Positions 28,691 to 45,082 of a stretch of DNA of 64,000 bases are shown here, piece after piece. Numbering within the stretch: the stretch's first letter is position 1; each line of letters starts with the position of its first letter. The notes under the pieces were generated by a model. The model ran no database searches and was not told the DNA's origin. It worked only from the letters and a program-made list of their open reading frames with translations. The DNA comes from Bugulina stolonifera. Taxonomy: Eukaryota > Bryozoa > Gymnolaemata > Cheilostomatida > Bugulidae. The stretch is from the NCBI GenBank assembly GCA_935421135.1, contig OW285191.1, forward strand, positions 806,001-870,000, written 5' to 3'. The position numbers and the translations under genes were made by a program.

Positions 28691-30976
28691 GACATCGAAG
28701 ACATAGAAGACATAGAAGGCATTCTGTGCAATCTATGCACTCTATGCATGGAATACAGAGATTGCATACTATGCATTCGATGCATAGAATACATAGAATA
28801 CATTGATTACATAGAAGGCATTGTATGTAATCAATGTATTTTATGCATTCTATGCATAGAATACATTGATCACATAGAATGCATTCTATGCACTCTATGT
28901 ATTCCATGTAATCCATGCGTTCTATGCATAGGGTACATAGATTGCATTCTATGCATTCTGTGCATAGAATACATATAATTCTATGTTTTTTATGTATTCT
29001 ATGCATTCCATGCATAGAATACATAGAATACATAGATTGCGCTCTATGCACTCTATGCACTCTATGCATTCCATGTAATCTATGCATTCCATGTATTCTA
29101 TGCATTCGGTGCATAGAATACATTTTATGCATAGAATGCATAGAATACATTGATCACATAGAATGCATTCTTTGCACTCTATGCATTCCATGTAACCCAT
29201 GCGTTCTATGCATAGGATACATAGATTGCATTCTATGCATTCTATGCATAGAATACATAAAAGACATCGAAGGCATAGAAGACATAGAATGCATTCTGTG
29301 CAATCTATGCACTCTATGCAGAGAATACATGAATTGCATTCTATGCATTCTATGCATAGAATACAAATAATACATAGATTGCATTCTATGCACTCTATGC
29401 ATTCCATGTATTCTATGCATTCTATGTATTCTATTCATTCGATGCATAGAATACATTTTATGCATAGAATGCAAGGAATACATTGATCACATAGAATTCA
29501 TTCTATGCATTCTATGCATTCCATGCAATCTATGCATTCTATGCATAGAATACATAGATTGCAGTCTATGCATTCTATGCATAGAAGACATAGAATGCAT
29601 AGAATGCATTCCGTGCAATCTATGCACTCTATGCATAGAATACATAGATGGCACTCTATGCACTCTATGCATTCAATGTAATCTATGCATTCTATGTATT
29701 CTATGCATTCGGTGCATAGAATACATTTTATGCATAGAATGCATAGAATACATTGATCACATAGAATGCATTCTTTGCACTCTATGCATTCCATGTAATC
29801 CATGCGTTCTATGCATAGGATACATAGATTGCATTCTATGCCTTCTATGCTTAGAATACATTGAATACATAGAAGACATAGAAGACATAGAATGCATATT
29901 ATGCATTCCATGTAATCTATGCACTCTACGCATAGAATACATAGAAAACATAGAAGACATAAAATGCATATAATGCATTTCATGTAATCTATGCACTCTA
30001 TGCATAGAATACATTGATCACATAGAATGCATTCTATGCACTGAATGCATAAAATGCATAGGATGCATAGAGTGCATTCTATTCATTCTATGTATTCTAT
30101 GCATTCTATATAGTCTATGCATTGCATAGAACACATAGATTGCATTCTATGCACTCTATGCATTCCATGTAATCTATGCATTCTATGTATACTATGTTTT
30201 CTATGCATTCGATGCATACAATACATTTTATGCATAGAATGCATAGAATACATTGATCACATAGAATGCATTCTAAGCACTCTAAGCATTCCATGCAATC
30301 TATGCATTCTATGCATAGAATACATAGGTTGCATTCTTTGCATTCTATGCATTCTATGCATGAAATATATAGAAGACATACAAGACATAGAATGCATAGA
30401 ATGCGTTCCATGTAATCTATGCACTCTATGCATAGAATACATAGATTGCATACTATGCATTCGATGCATAGAATACATTTTATGCATAGAATGCAAGGAA
30501 TACATTGATCACATAGAATTCATTCTATGCATTCTATGCATTCCATGCAATCTATGCATTCTATGCATAGAATACATAGATGGCACTCTATGCACTCTAT
30601 GCATTCCATGCACTCTTTGCATTCCATGTAATCTATGCATTCTATGTATTCTATGCATTCGGTGCATAGAATACATTTTATGCATAGAATGCATAGAATA
30701 CATTGATCACTTTGAATGCATTCTATGCACTCTATGCATTCCATATAACCTATGCATTCTATGCATAGAATACATAGATTGCATTCTATGCCATCTATGC
30801 ATAGAATACATTGAATACATAGAAGACATATAATGCATTCCATGTAATCTATGCACTCTATGCATAGAATACATTGATCACATAGAATACATTCTATGCA
30901 CTGAATGCATAGAATGCATAGGATGCATAGAGTGCATTCTATTCATTCTATGTATTCTAAGCATTCTATGTAGTCT
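28657..30976. repeat. Satellite B left edge (divergent, rearranged)
   Basis: Made of the same 9-bp words but not collinear with the core units. The part at about 28740-28975 matches the stretch near 31770-32010 of the first core unit. The part at about 29790-30270 shares diagnostic variants with the right edge of the array. The part at about 30235-30720 resembles the 450-bp long-unit segment. Private changes are common, for example TTTTTTATGTATTC near 28984 and ATGCAGAGAATAC near 29317. Confidence 0.8.
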
Positions 30977-32908
30977 TTGCATTGCATAGAACACATAGAT
31001 TGCATTCTATGCACTCTATGCATTCCATGTAATCTATGCATTCTATGTATACTATGTATTCTATGCATCCGATGCATAGAATACATTTTGTGCATAGAAT
31101 CCATTGAATACATTGATCACATAGAATGCATTCTATACACTCTATGCATTCCATGTAATCTATGCATTCTATTCATGGAATACATAGATTGCATTCTATG
31201 CATTCTATGCATAGAATACATTGAATACATAGAAGACATAGAAGACATAGAATGCATATAATGCCTTCCATGTAATCTATGCACTCTATGCATAGAATAC
31301 ATAGAAGACATAGAAGACATAGAATGCATATAATGCATTCCATGTAATCTATGCACTCTATGCATAGAATACATTGATCACATAGAATGCATTCTATGCA
31401 CTGAATGCGTAGAATGCATAGGATGCATGGAGTGCATTCTATTCATTCTATGTATTCTATGCATTCAATGTAGTCTATGCATTGCATGGAACACATAGAT
31501 TGCATTCTATGCACTCTATGCATTCCATATAACCTATGCATTCTATGTATACTATGTTTTCTATGCATTCGATGCATAGAATACATTTTATGCATAGAAT
31601 GCATAGAACACATTGATCACATAGAATGCATTCTATGCACTCTATGCATTCCATGTAATCTATGCATTCTATGCGTAGAATACATAGATTGCATTCTTTG
31701 CATTCTATGCATGAAATACATAGAAGACATAGAAGACATAGAATGCATAGAATGCGTTCCATGTAATCTATGCACTCTATGCATAGAATACAGAGATTGC
31801 ATACTATGCATTCGATGCATAGAATACATAGAATACATTGATTACATAGAAGGCATTGTATGTAATCAATGTATTTTATGCATTCTATGCATAGAATACA
31901 TTGATCACATAGAATGCATTCTATGCACTCTATGTATTCCATGTAATCCATGCGTTTTATGCATAGGGTACATAGATTGCATTCTATGCATTCTGTGCAT
32001 AGAATACATATAATTCTATGTCTTTTATGTATTCTATGCATTCTATGCATAGAATACATAGAATACATAGATTGCACTCTATGCACTCTACGCACTCTAT
32101 GCATTCCATGTAATCTATGCATTCTATGTATTCTATGCATTCGGTGCATAGAATACATTTTATGCATAGAATGCATAGAATACATTGATCACATAGAATG
32201 CATTCTAAGCACTCTAAGCATTCCATGCAATCTATGCATTCTATGCATAGAATACATAGGTTGCATTTTTTGCATTCTATGCATTCTATGCATGAAATAT
32301 ATAGAAGACATACAAGACATAGAATGCATAGAATGCGTTCCATGTAATCTATGCACTCTATGCATAGAATACATAGATTGCATACTATGCATTCGATGCA
32401 TAGAATACATTTTATGCATAGAATGCAAGGAATACATTGATCACATAGAATTCATTCTATGCATTCTATGCATTCCATGCAATCTATGCATTCTATGCAT
32501 AGAATACATAGATGGCACTCTATGCACTCTATGCATTCCATGCACTCTTTGCATTCCATGTAATCTATGCATTCTATGTATTATATGCATTCGGTGCATA
32601 GAATACATTTTATGCATAGAATGCATAGAATACATTGATCACTTTGAATGCATTCTATGCACTCTATGCATTCCATATAACCTATGCATTCTATGCATAG
32701 AATACATAGATTGCATTCTATGCCATCTATGCATAGAATACATTGAATACATAGAAGACATATAATGCATTCCATGTAATCTATGCACTCTATGCATAGA
32801 ATACATTGATCACATAGAATACATTCTATGCACTGAATGCATAGAATGCATAGGATGCATAGAGTGCATTCTATTCATTCTATGTATTCTAAGCATTCTA
32901 TGTAGTCT
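30977..32908. repeat. Satellite B unit 1, long (1932 bp)
   Basis: First regular unit, with the start set at TTGCATTGCATAGAACAC. It contains the 450-bp segment flanked by direct repeats at about 32101-32192 and 32551-32642. Private changes: GCGTTTTATG near 31952 and GTATTATATGC near 32578. Confidence 0.88.
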
Positions 32909-34390
32909 TTGCATTGCATAGAACACATAGATTGCATTCTATGCACTCTATGCATTCCATGTAATCTATGCATTCTATGTATACTATGTATTCTATGCAT
33001 CCGATGCATAGAATACATTTTGTGCATAGAATCCATTGAATACATTGATCACATAGAATGCATTCTATACACTCTATGCATTCCATGTAATCTATGCATT
33101 CTATTCATGGAATACATAGATTGCATTCTATGCATTCTATGCATAGAATACATTGAATACATAGAAGACATAGAAGACATAGAATGCATATAATGCCTTC
33201 CATGTAATCTATGCACTCTATGCATAGAATACATAGAAGACATAGAAGACATAGAATGCATATAATGCATTCCATGTAATCTATGCACTCTATGCATAGA
33301 ATACATTGATCACATAGAATGCATTCTATGCACTGAATGCGTAGAATGCATAGGATGCATGGAGTGCATTCTATTCATTCTATGTATTCTATGCATTCAA
33401 TGTAGTCTATGCATTGCATGGAACACATAGATTGCATTCTATGCACTCTATGCATTCCATATAACCTATGCATTCTATGTATACTATGTTTTCTATGCAT
33501 TCGATGCATAGAATACATTTTATGCATAGAATGCATAGAACACATTGATCACATAGAATGCATTCTATGCACTCTATGCATTCCATGTAATCTATGCATT
33601 CTATGCGTAGAATACATAGATTGCATTCTTTGCATTCTATGCATGAAATACATAGAAGACATAGAAGACATAGAATGCATAGAATGCGTTCCATGTAATC
33701 TATGCACTCTATGCATAGAATACAGAGATTGCATACTATGCATTCGATGCATAGAATACATAGAATACATTGATTACGTAGAAGGCATTGTATGTAATCA
33801 ATGTATTTTATGCATTCTATGCATAGAATACATTGATCACATAGAATGCATTCTATGCACTCTATGTATTCCATGTAATCCATGCGTTCTATGCATAGGG
33901 TACATAGATTGCATTCTATGCATTCTGTGCATAGAATACATATAATTCTATGTCTTTTATGTATTCTATGCATTCTATGCATAGAATACATAGAATACAT
34001 AGATTGCACTCTATGCACTCTACGCACTCTATGCATTCCATGTAATCTATGCATTCTATGTATTCTATGCATTCGGTGCATAGAATACATTTTATGCATA
34101 GAATGCATAGAATACATTGATCACTTTGAATGCATTCTATGCACTCTATGCATTCCATATAACCTATGCATTCTATGCATAGAATACATAGATTGCATTC
34201 TATGCCATCTATGCATAGAATACATTGAATACATAGAAGACATATAATGCATTCCATGTAATCTATGCACTCTATGCATAGAATACATTGATCACATAGA
34301 ATACATTCTATGCACTGAATGCATAGAATGCATAGGATGCATAGAGTGCATTCTATTCATTCTATGTATTCTAAGCATTCTATGTAGTCT
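32909..34390. repeat. Satellite B unit 2, short (1482 bp)
   Basis: Lacks the 450-bp segment. It carries GATTACGTAG (near 33772), where most long units read GATTACATAG, and TCCATGCG rather than TCCTTGCG. Confidence 0.88.
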
Positions 34391-36322
34391 TTGCATTGCA
34401 TAGAACACATAGATTGCATTCTATGCACTCTATGCATTCCATGTAATCTATGCATTCTATGTATACTATGTATTCTATGCATCCGATGCATAGAATACAT
34501 TTTGTGCATAGAATCCATTGAATACATTGATCACATAGAATGCATTCTATACACTCTATGCATTCCATGTAATCTATGCATTCTATTCATGGAATACATA
34601 GATTGCATTCTATGCATTCTATGCATAGAATACATTGAATACGTAGAAGACATAGAAGACATAGAATGCATATAATGCCTTCCATGTAATCTATGCACTC
34701 TATGCATAGAATACATAGAAGACATAGAAGACATAGAATGCATATAATGCATTCCATGTAATCTATGCACTCTATGCATAGAATACATTGATCACATAGA
34801 ATGCATTCTATGCACTGAATGCGTAGAATGCATAGGATGCACGGAGTGCATTCTATTCATTCTATGTATTCTATGCATTCAATGTAGTCTATGCATTGCA
34901 TGGAACACATAGATTGCATTCTATGCACTCTATGCATTCCATATAACCTATGCATTCTATGTATACTATGTTTTCTATGCATTCGATGCATAGAATACAT
35001 TTTATGCATAGAATGCATAGAACACATTGATCACATAGAATGCATTCTATGCACTCTATGCATTCCATGTAATCTATGCATTCTATGCGTAGAATACATA
35101 GATTGCATTCTTTGCATTCTATGCATGAAATACATAGAAGACATAGAAGACATAGAATGCATAGAATGCGTTCCATGTAATCTATGCACTCTATGCATAG
35201 AATACAGAGATTGCATACTATGCATTCGATGCATAGAATACATAGAATACATTGATTACATAGAAGGCATTGTATGTAATCAATGTATTTTATGCATTCT
35301 ATGCATAGAATACATTGATCACATAGAATGCATTCTATGCACTCTATGTATTCTATGTAATCCTTGCGTTCTATGCATAGGGTACATAGATTGCATTCTA
35401 TGCATTCTGTGCATAGAATACATATAATTCTATGTCTTTTATGTATTCTATGCATTCTATGCATAGAATACATAGAATACATAGATTGCACTCTATGCAC
35501 TCTACGCACTCTATGCATTCCATGTAATCTATGCATTCTATGTATTCTATGCATTCGGTGCATAGAATACATTTTATGCATAGAATGCATAGAATACATT
35601 GATCACATAGAATGCATTCTAAGCACTCTAAGCATTCCATGCAATCTATGCATTCTATGCATAGAATACATAGGTTGCATTTTTTGCATTCTATGCATTC
35701 TATGCATGAAATATATAGAAGACATACAAGACATAGAATGCATAGAATGCGTTCCATGTAATCTATGCACTCTATGCATAGAATACATAGATTGCATACT
35801 ATGCATTCGATGCATAGAATACATTTTATGCATAGAATGCAAGGAATACATTGATCACATAGAATTCATTCTATGCATTCTATGCATTCCATGCAATCTA
35901 TGCATTCTATGCATAGAATACATAGATGGCACTCTATGCACTCTATGCATTCCATGCACTCTTTGCATTCCATGTAATCTATGCATTCTATGTAGTCTAT
36001 GCATTCGGTGCATAGAATACATTTTATGCATAGAATGCATAGAGTACATTGATCACTTTGAATGCATTCTATGCACTCTATGCATTCCATATAACCTATG
36101 CATTCTATGCATAGAATACATAGATTGCATTCTATGCCATCTATGCATAGAATACATTGAATACATAGAAGACATATAATGCATTCCATGTAATCTATGC
36201 ACTCTATGCATAGAATACATTGATCACATAGAATACATTCTATGCACTGAATGCATAGAATGCATAGGATGCATAGAGTGCATTCTATTCATTCTATGTA
36301 TTCTAAGCATTCTATGTAGTCT
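34391..36322. repeat. Satellite B unit 3, long (1932 bp)
   Basis: Has the 450-bp segment, GATGCACGGAG near 34837 and TCCTTGCG near 35361. Private changes: ATACGTAGAAG near 34640, TGTAGTCTATG near 35991 and AGAGTACATT near 36041. Confidence 0.88.
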
Positions 36323-38254
36323 TTGCATTGCATAGAACACATAGATTGCATTCTATGCACTCTATGCATTCCATGTAATCTATGCATTCTATGTATACTA
36401 TGTATTCTATGCATCTGATGCATAGAATACATTTTGTGCATAGAATCCATTGAATACATTGATCACATAGAATGCATTCTATACACTCTATGCATTCCAT
36501 GTAATCTATGCATTCTATTCATGGAATACATAGATTGCATTCTATGCATTCTATGCATAGAATACATTGAATACATAGAAGACATAGAAGACATAGAATG
36601 CATATAATGCCTTCCATGTAATCTATGCACTCTATGCATAGAATACATAGAATACATAGAAGACATAGAATGCATATAATGCATTCCATGTAATCTATGC
36701 ACTCTATGCATAGAATACATTGATCACATAGAATGCATTCTATGCACTGAATGCGTAGAATGCATAGGATGCATGGAGTGCATTCTATTCATTCTATGTA
36801 TTCTATGCATTCAATGTAGTCTATGCATTGCATGGAACACATAGATTGCATTCTATGCACTCTATGCATTCCATATAACCTATGCATTCTATGTATACTA
36901 TGTTTTCTATGCATTCGATGCATAGAATACATTTTATGCATAGAATGCATAGAACACATTGATCACATAGAATGCATTCTATGCACTCTATGCATTCCAT
37001 GTAATCTATGCATTCTATGCGTAGAATACATAGATTGCATTCTTTGCATTCTATGCATGAAATACATAGAAGACATAGAAGACATAGAATGCATAGAATG
37101 CGTTCCATGTAATCTATGCACTCTATGCATAGAATACAGAGATTGCATACTATGCATTCGATGCATAGAATACATAGAATACATTGATTACATAGAAGGC
37201 ATTGTATGTAATCAATGTATTTTATGCATTCTATGCATAGAATACATTGATCACATAGAATGCATTCTATGCACTCTATGTATTCCATGTAATCCATGCG
37301 TTCTATGCATAGGGTACATAGATTGCATTCTATGCATTCTGTGCATAGAATACATATAATTCTATGTCTTTTATGTATTCTATGCATTCTATGCATAGAA
37401 TACATAGAATACATAGATTGCACTCTATGCACTCTACGCACTCTATGCATTCCATGTAATCTATGCATTCTATGTATTCTATGCATTCGGTGCATAGAAT
37501 ACATTTTATGCATAGAATGCATAGAATACATTGATCACATAGAATGCATTCTAAGCACTCTAAGCATTCCATGCAATCTATGCATTCTATGCATAGAATA
37601 CATAGGTTGCATTTTTTGCATTCTATGCATTCTATGCATGAAATATATAGAAGACATACAAGACATAGAATGCATAGAATGCGTTCCATGTAATCTATGC
37701 ACTCTATGCATAGAATACATAGATTGCATACTATGCATTCGATGCATAGAATACATTTTATGCATAGAATGCAAGGAATACATTGATCACATAGAATTCA
37801 TTCTATGCATTCTATGCATTCCATGCAATCTATGCATTCTATGCATAGAATACATAGATGGCACTCTATGCACTCTATGCATTCCATGCACTCTTTGCAT
37901 TCCATGTAATCTATGCATTCTATGTATTCTATGCATTCGGTGCATAGAATACATTTTATGCATAGAATGCATAGAATACATTGATCACTTTGAATGCATT
38001 CTATGCACTCTATGCATTCCATATAACCTATGCATTCTATGCATAGAATACATAGATTGCATTCTATGCCATCTATGCATAGAATACATTGAATACATAG
38101 AAGACATATAATGCATTGCATGTAATCTATGCACTCTATGCATAGAATACATTGATCACATAGAATACATTCTATGCACTGAATGCATAGAATGCATAGG
38201 ATGCATAGAGTGCATTCTATTCATTCTATGTATTCTAAGCATTCTATGTAGTCT
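36323..38254. repeat. Satellite B unit 4, long (1932 bp)
   Basis: Has the 450-bp segment, TCCATGCG and GATTACATAG. Private changes: GCATCTGATG near 36411 (GCATCCGATG elsewhere) and an AATACATAG word near 36651 in place of AAGACATAG. It ends with GCATTGCATG near 38113, shared with units 5 and 7. Confidence 0.88.
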
Positions 38255-40186
38255 TTGCATTGCATAGAACACATAGATTGCATTCTATGCACTCTATGCA
38301 TTCCATGTAATCTATGCATTCTATGTATACTATGTATTCTATGCATCCGATGCATAGAATACATTTTGTGCATAGAATCCATTGAATACATTGATCACAT
38401 AGAATGCATTCTATACACTCTATGCATTCCATGTAATCTATGCATTCTATTCATGGAATACATAGATTGCATTCTATGCATTCTATGCATAGAATACATT
38501 GAATACATAGAAGACATAGAAGACATAGAATGCATATAATGCCTTCCATGTAATTTATGCACTCTATGCATAGAATACATAGAAGACATAGAAGACATAG
38601 AATGCATATAATGCATTCCATGTAATCTATGCACTCTATGCATAGAATACATTGATCACATAGAATGCATTCTATGCACTGAATGCGTAGAATGCATAGG
38701 ATGCATGGAGTGCATTCTATTCATTCTATGTATTCTATGCATTCAATGTAGTCTATGCATTGCATGGAACACATAGATTGCATTCTATGCACTCTATGCA
38801 TTCCATATAACCTATGCATTCTATGTATACTATGTTTTCTATGCATTCGATGCATAGAATACATTTTATGCATAGAATGCATAGAACACATTGATCACAT
38901 AGAATGCATTCTATGCACTCTATGCATTCCATGTAATCTATGCATTCTATGCGTAGAATACATAGATTGCATTCTTTGCATTCTATGCATGAAATACATA
39001 GAAGACATAGAAGACATAGAATGCATAGAATGCGTTCCATGTAATCTATGCACTCTATGCATAGAATACAGAGATTGCATACTATGCATTCGATGCATAG
39101 AATACATAGAATACATTGATTACATAGAAGGCATTGTATGTAATCAATGTATTTTATGCATTCTATGCATAGAATACATTGATCACATAGAATGCATTCT
39201 ATGCACTCTATGTATTCCATGTAATCCATGCGTTCTATGCATAGGGTACATAGATTGCATTCTATGCATTCTGTGCATAGAATACATATAATTCTATGTC
39301 TTTTATGTATTCTATGCATTCTATGCATAGAATACATAGAATACATAGATTGCACTCTATGCACTCTACGCACTCTATGCATTCCATGTAATCTATGCAT
39401 TCTATGTATTCTATGCATTCGGTGCATAGAATACATTTTATGCATAGAATGCATAGAATACATTGATCACATAGAATGCATTCTAAGCACTCTAAGCATT
39501 CCATGCAATCTATGCATTCTATGCATAGAATACATAGGTTGCATTTTTTGCATTCTATGCATTCTATGCATGAAATATATAGAAGACATACAAGACATAG
39601 AATGCATAGAATGCGTTCCATGTAATCTATGCACTCTATGCATAGAATACATAGATTGCATACTATGCATTCGATGCATAGAATACATTTTATGCATAGA
39701 ATGCAAGGAATACATTGATCACATAGAATTCATTCTATGCATTCTATGCATTCCATGCAATCTATGCATTCTATGCATAGAATACATAGATGGCACTCTA
39801 TGCACTCTATGCATTCCATGCACTCTTTGCATTCCATGTAATCTATGCATTCTATGTATTCTATGCATTCGGTGCATAGAATACATTTTATGCATAGAAT
39901 GCATAGAATACATTGATCACTTTGAATGCATTCTATGCACTCTATGCATTCCATATAACCTATGCATTCTATGCATAGAATACATAGATTGCATTCTATG
40001 CCATCTATGCATAGAATACATTGAATACATAGAAGACATATAATGCATTGCATGTAATCTATGCACTCTATGCATAGAATACATTGATCACATAGAATAC
40101 ATTCTATGCACTGAATGCATAGAATGCATAGGATGCATAGAGTGCATTCTATTCATTCTATGTATTCTAAGCATTCTATGTAGTCT
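38255..40186. repeat. Satellite B unit 5, long (1932 bp)
   Basis: Same haplotype as unit 4, including GCATTGCATG near 40045, with the private change TAATTTATGC at 38551. Units 4 and 5 therefore look like a recent direct duplication. Confidence 0.88.
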
Positions 40187-41668
40187 TTGCATTGCATAGA
40201 ACACATAGATTGCATTCTATGCACTCTATGCATTCCATGTAATCTATGCATTCTATGTATACTATGTATTCTATGCATCCGATGCATAGAATACATTTTG
40301 TGCATAGAATCCATTGAATACATTGATCACATAGAATGCATTCTATACACTCTATGCATTCCATGTAATCTATGCATTCTATTCATGGAATACATAGATT
40401 GCATTCTATGCATTCTATGCATAGAATACATTGAATACATAGAAGACATAGAAGACATAGAATGCATATAATGCCTTCCATGTAATCTATGCACTCTATG
40501 CATAGAATACATAGAAGACATAGAAGACATAGAATGCATATAATGCATTCCATGTAATCTATGCACTCTATGCATAGAATACATTGATCACATAGAATGC
40601 ATTCTATGCACTGAATGCGTAGAATGCATAGGATGCATGGAGTGCATTCTATTCATTCTATGTATTCTATGCATTCAATGTAGTCTATGCATTGCATGGA
40701 ACACATAGATTGCATTCTATGCACTCTATGCATTCCATATAACCTATGCATTCTATGTATACTATGTTTTCTATGCATTCGATGCATAGAATACATTTTA
40801 TGCATAGAATGCATAGAACACATTGATCACATAGAATGCATTCTATGCACTCTATGCATTCCATGTAATCTATGCATTCTATGCGTAGAATACATAGATT
40901 GCATTCTTTGCATTCTATGCATGAAATACATAGAAGACATAGAAGACATAGAATGCATAGAATGCGTTCCATGTAATCTATGCACTCTATGCATAGAATA
41001 CAGAGATTGCATACTATGCATTCGATGCATAGAATACATAGAATACATTGATTACGTAGAAGGCATTGTATGTAATCAATGTATTTTATGCATTCTATGC
41101 ATAGAATACATTGATCACATAGAATGCATTCTATGCACTCTATGTATTCCATGTAATCCATGCGTTCTATGCATAGGGTACATAGATTGCATTCTATGCA
41201 TTCTGTGCATAGAATACATATAAGTCTATGTCTTTTATGTATTCTATGCATTCTATGCATAGAATACATAGAATACATAGATTGCACTCTATGCACTCTA
41301 CGCACTCTATGCATTCCATGTAATCTATGCATTCTATGTATTCTATGCATTCGGTGCATAGAATACATTTTATGCATAGAATGCATAGAATACATTGATC
41401 ACTTTGAATGCATTCTATGCACTCTATGCATTCCATATAACCTATGCATTCTATGCATAGAATACATAGATTGCATTCTATGCCATCTATGCATAGAATA
41501 CATTGAATACATAGAAGACATATAATGCATTCCATGTAATCTATGCACTCTATGCATAGAATACATTGATCACATAGAATACATTCTATGCACTGAATGC
41601 ATAGAATGCATAGGATGCATAGAGTGCATTCTATTCATTCTATGTATTCTAAGCATTCTATGTAGTCT
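40187..41668. repeat. Satellite B unit 6, short (1482 bp)
   Basis: Short type with GATTACGTAG and TCCATGCG. It carries ATATAAGTCTATG near 41218, where most units have ATATAATTCTATG. This marker is shared only with units 8 and 9. Confidence 0.88.
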
Positions 41669-43600
41669 TTGCATTGCATAGAACACATAGATTGCATTCT
41701 ATGCACTCTATGCATTCCATGTAATCTATGCATTCTATGTATACTATGTATTCTATGCATCCGATGCATAGAATACATTTTGTGCATAGAATCCATTGAA
41801 TACATTGATCACATAGAATGCATTCTATACACTCTATGCATTCCATGTAATCTATGCATTCTATTCATGGAATACATAGATTGCATTCTATGCATTCTAT
41901 GCATAGAATACATTGAATACATAGAAGACATAGAAGACATAGAATGCATATAATGCCTTCCATGTAATCTATGCACTCTATGCATAGAATACATAGAAGA
42001 CATAGAAGACATAGAATGCATATAATGCATTCCATGTAATCTATGCACTCTATGCATAGAATACATTGATCACATAGAATGCATTCTATGCACTGAATGC
42101 GTAGAATGCATAGGATGCACGGAGTGCATTCTATTCATTCTATGTATTCTATGCATTCAATGTAGTCTATGCATTGCATGGAACACATAGATTGCATTCT
42201 ATGCACTCTATGCATTCCATATAACCTATGCATTCTATGTATACTATGTTTTCTATGCATTCGATGCATAGAATACATTTTATGCATAGAATGCATAGAA
42301 CACATTGATCACATAGAATGCATTCTATGCACTCTATGCATTCCATGTAATCTATGCATTCTATGCGTAGAATACATAGATTGCATTCTTTGCATTCTAT
42401 GCATGAAATACATAGAAGACATAGAAGACATAGAATGCATAGAATGCGTTCCATGTAATCTATGCACTCTATGCATAGAATACAGAGATTGCATACTATG
42501 CATTCGATGCATAGAATACATAGAATACATTGATTACATAGAAGGCATTGTATGTAATCAATGTATTTTATGCATTCTATGCATAGAATACATTGATCAC
42601 ATAGAATGCATTCTATGCACTCTATGTATTCTATGTAATCCTTGCGTTCTATGCATAGGGTACATAGATTGCATTCTATGCATTCTGTGCATAGAATACA
42701 TATAATTCTATGTCTTTTATGTATTCTATGCATTCTATGCATAGAATACATAGAATACATAGATTGCACTCTATGCACTCTACGCACTCTATGCATTCCA
42801 TGTAATCTATGCATTCTATGTATTCTATGCATTCGGTGCATAGAATACATTTTATGCATAGAATGCATAGAATACATTGATCACATAGAATGCATTCTAA
42901 GCACTCTAAGCATTCCATGCAATCTATGCATTCTATGCATAGAATACATAGGTTGCATTTTTTGCATTCTATGCATTCTATGCATGAAATATATAGAAGA
43001 CATACAAGACATAGAATGCATAGAATGCGTTCCATGTAATCTATGCACTCTATGCATAGAATACATAGATTGCATACTATGCATTCGATGCATAGAATAC
43101 ATTTTATGCATAGAATGCAAGGAATACATTGATCACATAGAATTCATTCTATGCATTCTATGCATTCCATGCAATCTATGCATTCTATGCATAGAATACA
43201 TAGATGGCACTCTATGCACTCTATGCATTCCATGCACTCTTTGCATTCCATGTAATCTATGCATTCTATGTATTCTATGCATTCGGTGCATAGAATACAT
43301 TTTATGCATAGAATGCATAGAATACATTGATCACTTTGAATGCATTCTATGCACTCTATGCATTCCATATAACCTATGCATTCTATGCATAGAATACATA
43401 GATTGCATTCTATGCCATCTATGCATAGAATACATTGAATACATAGAAGACATATAATGCATTGCATGTAATCTATGCACTCTATGCATAGAATACATTG
43501 ATCACATAGAATACATTCTATGCACTGAATGCATAGAATGCATAGGATGCATAGAGTGCATTCTATTCATTCTATGTATTCTAAGCATTCTATGTAGTCT
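41669..43600. repeat. Satellite B unit 7, long (1932 bp)
   Basis: Long type with GATGCACGGAG near 42115, TCCTTGCG near 42639 and GCATTGCATG near 43459. Confidence 0.88.
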
Positions 43601-45082
43601 TTGCATTGCATAGAACACATAGATTGCATTCTATGCACTCTATGCATTCCATGTAATCTATGCATTCTATGTATACTATGTATTCTATGCATCCGATGCA
43701 TAGAATACATTTTGTGCATAGAATCCATTGAATACATTGATCACATAGAATGCATTCTATACACTCTATGCATTCCATGTAATCTATGCATTCTATTCAT
43801 GGAATACATAGATTGCATTCTATGCATTCTATGCATAGAATACATTGAATACATAGAAGACATAGAAGACATAGAATGCATATAATGCCTTCCATGTAAT
43901 CTATGCACTCTATGCATAGAATACATAGAAGACATAGAAGACATAGAATGCATATAATGCATTCCATGTAATCTATGCACTCTATGCATAGAATACATTG
44001 ATCACATAGAATGCATTCTATGCACTGAATGCGTAGAATGCATAGGATGCATGGAGTGCATTCTATTCATTCTATGTATTCTATGCATTCAATGTAGTCT
44101 ATGCATTGCATGGAACACATAGATTGCATTCTATGCACTCTATGCATTCCATATAACCTATGCATTCTATGTATACTATGTTTTCTATGCATTCGATGCA
44201 TAGAATACATTTTATGCATAGAATGCATAGAACACATTGATCACATAGAATGCATTCTATGCACTCTATGCATTCCATGTAATCTATGCATTCTATGCGT
44301 AGAATACATAGATTGCATTCTTTGCATTCTATGCATGAAATACATAGAAGACATAGAAGACATAGAATGCATAGAATGCGTTCCATGTAATCTATGCACT
44401 CTATGCATAGAATACAGAGATTGCATACTATGCATTCGATGCATAGAATACATAGAATACATTGATTACGTAGAAGGCATTGTATGTAATCAATGTATTT
44501 TATGCATTCTATGCATAGAATACATTGATCACATAGAATGCATTCTATGCACTCTATGTATTCCATGTAATCCATGCGTTCTATGCATAGGGTACATAGA
44601 TTGCATTCTATGCATTCTGTGCATAGAATACATATAAGTCTATGTCTTTTATGTATTCTATGCATTCTATGCATAGAATACATAGAATACATAGATTGCA
44701 CTCTATGCACTCTACGCACTCTATGCATTCCATGTAATCTATGCATTCTATGTATTCTATGCATTCGGTGCATAGAATACATTTTATGCATAGAATGCAT
44801 AGAATACATTGATCACTTTGAATGCATTCTATGCACTCTATGCATTCCATATAACCTATGCATTCTATGCATAGAATACATAGATTGCATTCTATGCCAT
44901 CTATGCATAGAATACATTGAATACATAGAAGACATATAATGCATTCCATGTAATCTATGCACTCTATGCATAGAATACATTGATCACATAGAATACATTC
45001 TATGCACTGAATGCATAGAATGCATAGGATGCATAGAGTGCATTCTATTCATTCTATGTATTCTAAGCATTCTATGTAGTCT
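43601..45082. repeat. Satellite B unit 8, short (1482 bp)
   Basis: Same haplotype as unit 6: GATTACGTAG, TCCATGCG, and ATATAAGTC near 44632. Confidence 0.88.
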